DNA of 64,000 nt, taken from positions 434,812 through 498,811 of the forward strand of contig PTFA01000418.1 of the NCBI GenBank assembly GCA_003342895.1. The letters are read 5' to 3'. Shown here piece after piece: positions 61,146 through 64,000 of this stretch. This DNA comes from Casuarius casuarius. Taxonomy: Eukaryota > Chordata > Aves > Casuariiformes > Casuariidae. Both the position numbers and the translations under genes were made by a program. Positions within the stretch are counted from its first letter, which is position 1, and each line of letters begins with the position of its first letter. The notes beneath the pieces were generated by a model. That model saw only the letters and a list, made by a program, of their open reading frames with translations, was not told where the DNA came from and made no database searches.

Positions 61146-64000
61146 CAGTTGTTTAATTTCCTCCACTAGAAACTTGACTTGGGTCAAGAGTAACCCTACT
61201 GTAAATTATATTGATCGAGTCAATGCACAGAAGTAATAGCACATAAAATAATGCAACTTGAAGAACTTAAGTAGACATGACTAGTTTCTTCCCTGACTTG
61301 ACAGAATTGTTATTTCATTTGAAAAAATGCAGTCTTCGGATGTGGAATGCTCTGTTACCAGGAATATGCTTATCAAGGCTATCAAATGCATGGGAAAATC
61401 AGACAGGGAATAGCCTAGCAAACCTTTTGGCATAGTCGCCTTATCAAGAACAAAGGCACTAAAATAATGGAGTAATAGGGTTTTATCTTTTAGCCTTTTC
61501 CTATCTGTTTTGGGTTTTTTTTATTTTCTCTTTAATAAAATATTGTTTGTCAAGCTAATTCATTACCATTTATGAGTAAAAAGAATTGAGCACCAAGTTT
61601 ATTGTCAATACAGGGAGCATCCTACCATTCTCTGGAATTCACTCCTCCTCTGTTGCACTTAGCCATTATGCACATAGGTTTTGCAGCGTGAGCCCTTTGC
61701 CTGAACTCCCCAATTCAATAGCAGTTTGCACAGAAGTTAGTGTGCTCAGTATACCATTGCATAAAACAGAGATTTGCTCTCTATTCCCAAGCTTTAAGTT
61801 TTGGCCTATAAGAAAGGCTGAGTCTGGCTTATGAACCCAGCTCTAGAGAGGAGACATTCCCCTGTTATTAAGTTGTTAGTTAAAGCTCTTGTACGATTTG
61901 AGAAATCATGGTTTCAATCCTTAATCTGACTGATTTGAACTTTTATCTCCAGTCTGAGTTCCTAATCCACAAAGATATAGAATACACTTATGTAGAGCTG
62001 TCATTTGCCCCAGGTGAAACTGTTCCACTTCTTTGGTTAACTAAAAATAGATAACAAAATAGATAACTTAAAAAGATAACAACCACTGTGACAGGAAAAG
62101 CATCACTATAGAAGGTAACAAACCAGAGTATCTAATTTATTAGACAAAAGGACCCAAGAAGGTTTGAATTGAAGAAAAAGTGAACTGCATCCTAAACTTG
62201 GATATGGAATTCCTTTGAGATATCCGGGTCAGGTTTCTGCTCTAAATTAAGCATGTGAAGATCCAAACCTAGATCTTGCATTGCAAGCAAGCCCTGTGTT
62301 CACTAGAGTAGATGCAAAATAGCAACTTCTAAAACTTGTCTGGGGATTTATTGGATTCAAGATGCACCAAACGACATGGGCTTCATAGAGAATATAAGAT
62401 GGCAAGAGCCTGTTATGACTCAAATTGAGATTAAGGTATTATGCAGTTTAGCAAATCCTAATACAGAATATTTTTATATAAGGACAAAAATTACATAGTT
62501 ATGCATTTATGTGAAGACACAAAATGGTTACAGTAAGTAGCTATCACTGGCTAGCTGACCTGACAAAAGCAAGGCTACTGTAACAGTTCAGTTCAGCTAT
62601 TCCTCTTTGCAGAGTTCCAGTTCAATAGGACCAAGCTAACATTATTTCTATATATTAAAGACAATTAAGAACTTTGAGAACTGATCGAGCACCATGCAAG
62701 AACAGACTACTTTCTGCATTTTTGAGTTTCAACTTAGATTTTTCAGTGGTGACACAGCAGAACTTAACTTCTTTAAGTAAGTTTTTTTTTCTTTTTCTTC
62801 ATTCTACATTTTGCTTTTTTGTACGATAATTTGCTGAGTTATTCACAGAAGAATTTGGTTTTGGCAATCAGTTCAAAAGCCTGATGTCATCAAACATTAA
62901 CAACACAGGAAATTTATGATGCAGTTCTACAAAATATTGTGCATCTGTTTACCCAGATAACCCCGTACAGTTTGTTACATGACTTTGAGAAATTGAATGT
63001 TTTCACTGAAGTGTCAAGATATTTGCTCAAAATGGTCAATAAGCAATAATTTCCATGTACATATCTAAATTAGCCTGAAGGATTAACCAGAATCATTGAC
63101 ACATAATGATATCTATTTGGTAATTTAACATACTGTACAAAGAGACTGCCTGAGAGAATCACCAAGTCCCACCAGACTTTTCCTGGAGAAATAAGTTAAA
63201 ACCACAGCATTTAAGAAGTCTCTCTCTTTCCCTTTTTTCTCTTTTCTTTTCTTTTTTTAAACATGGTTGTTCAAGCTGATGCCTTGCAATGAATAATAGT
63301 ACATGAAAATGAGGAGGCAGTACATAAATACTTTGAATTTTGTAAAAGGCATAACTCTTAATCTTGCTGTTATAATATTGACTAGAAACAAAGGAGTTGG
63401 CTTTTCCTTACAGTTCCTGAGAGTTTTCCAAGTGCGTCAATGCATCAGTCTTCTGATGAAGAGCTTGACAATGCACACTGTAAACTCTTTCATATGGGGA
63501 TTGTCTTGCTATGCTTGTCAGAATACAGCCTTGATCAACATTTGAGCTTTTATATGACAGCATTTATTGTCTGTATGATCTGAGGTGCTAAGCTTTGCTA
63601 TTTCCCTTAGAAGTTTTACAATATGCAAAGTAAGTTCTGTTTCTTAATGAAGCATAATCTTGCATGTTATTTCATAACTCCATATTACCTGGCTTCACAA
63701 CCACACAACAGTCAGAAGCCAGACAGAAAAGCAAAGCAGCCGCTTTTTTATATCACCAAACAGCTAGCCTCCAGCAGAAAGAAGCAACTGGAGACAGCAA
63801 CAACTTCAATGGGATCTGCTGTCAGCTATCATTCATGCAATTGTGCTTTGATGTCATTTTATCTCTGTGCTTCCTCCCATAAGAGTTCCTTTTAAGCCTT
63901 GCTGAAATCTACTTTTACGTGTTCATGTATGCAACATACCTCATTTTTATGGAAGATGAGCTTTAAGTAGCTGTCTACAGTCAAGGCTGAGCAGTTAAAG
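61146..64000. other. AT-rich DNA, no supported gene
   Basis: No transposon end or exon chain is seen. A polypyrimidine stretch occurs at 63220-63258. Frames near 63303-63895 (up to 90 codons) are uninformative. Confidence 0.5.

Noticed and set aside
1..64000. CRISPR arrays, rRNA, tRNA or bacterial operons
   Set aside because: No regularly spaced direct repeats with spacers, no structural RNA signatures and no prokaryotic gene organisation were seen.

Overview
The window is vertebrate nuclear DNA, most likely from a bird (at least a sauropsid). The evidence is CR1 LINE copies ending in the typical ATTCTRTG-like 3' tail, several avian-style solo retroviral LTRs, an AT-rich background and one CpG island. 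There are no prokaryotic operons, ribosome binding sites or long intact genes. Nearly all open frames here are short chance frames in intron or intergenic DNA.

Left end (1-9.8 kb, + strand): the only place with a convincing protein-coding signal. Six short segments between 5.6 and 8.7 kb have canonical splice sites. The last five (5816-5899, 6424-6513, 7715-7822, 8213-8257, 8530-8727) join without a phase break and end in a stop, with an AATAAA about 1 kb further on. I read this as the 3' end of a multi-exon gene that I do not recognise. Upstream (about 0.1-4.5 kb) the same strand holds coding-like stretches broken by stops and frame changes. One of them is cut by a solo LTR. The left part therefore looks decayed, or belongs to a separate pseudogene.

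Mobile elements: five solo LTRs, each bounded by TG...CA and a target-site duplication. Three are long (0.9-1.0 kb), on the - strand, with 5-bp duplications: 2932-3840 and 32356-33388 (one family) and 29858-30781 (another). Two are short (about 0.38 kb), on the + strand, with 6-bp duplications, a TATA box and AATAAA: 54981-55370 and 60759-61139. No internal retroviral genes remain. CR1 pieces lie at 15.1, 34.7-36.8, 40.5, 47.7 and 52.1 kb. The 34.7-36.8 kb copy has an inverted 5' segment.

Other landmarks: a sharply bounded GC-rich block at 19.2-19.6 kb with short inverted ends and a 23-bp duplication; an orphan CpG island at 43.7-44.15 kb that is probably a promoter; two tiny exon-like segments at 42.8-43.0 kb; a stretch at 15.5-19.2 kb unusually rich in protein-like short frames; and several microsatellites. 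The remainder (most of 9.8-15, 20-29, 37-43, 44-54 and 55-64 kb) is AT-rich DNA in which I can support no gene.
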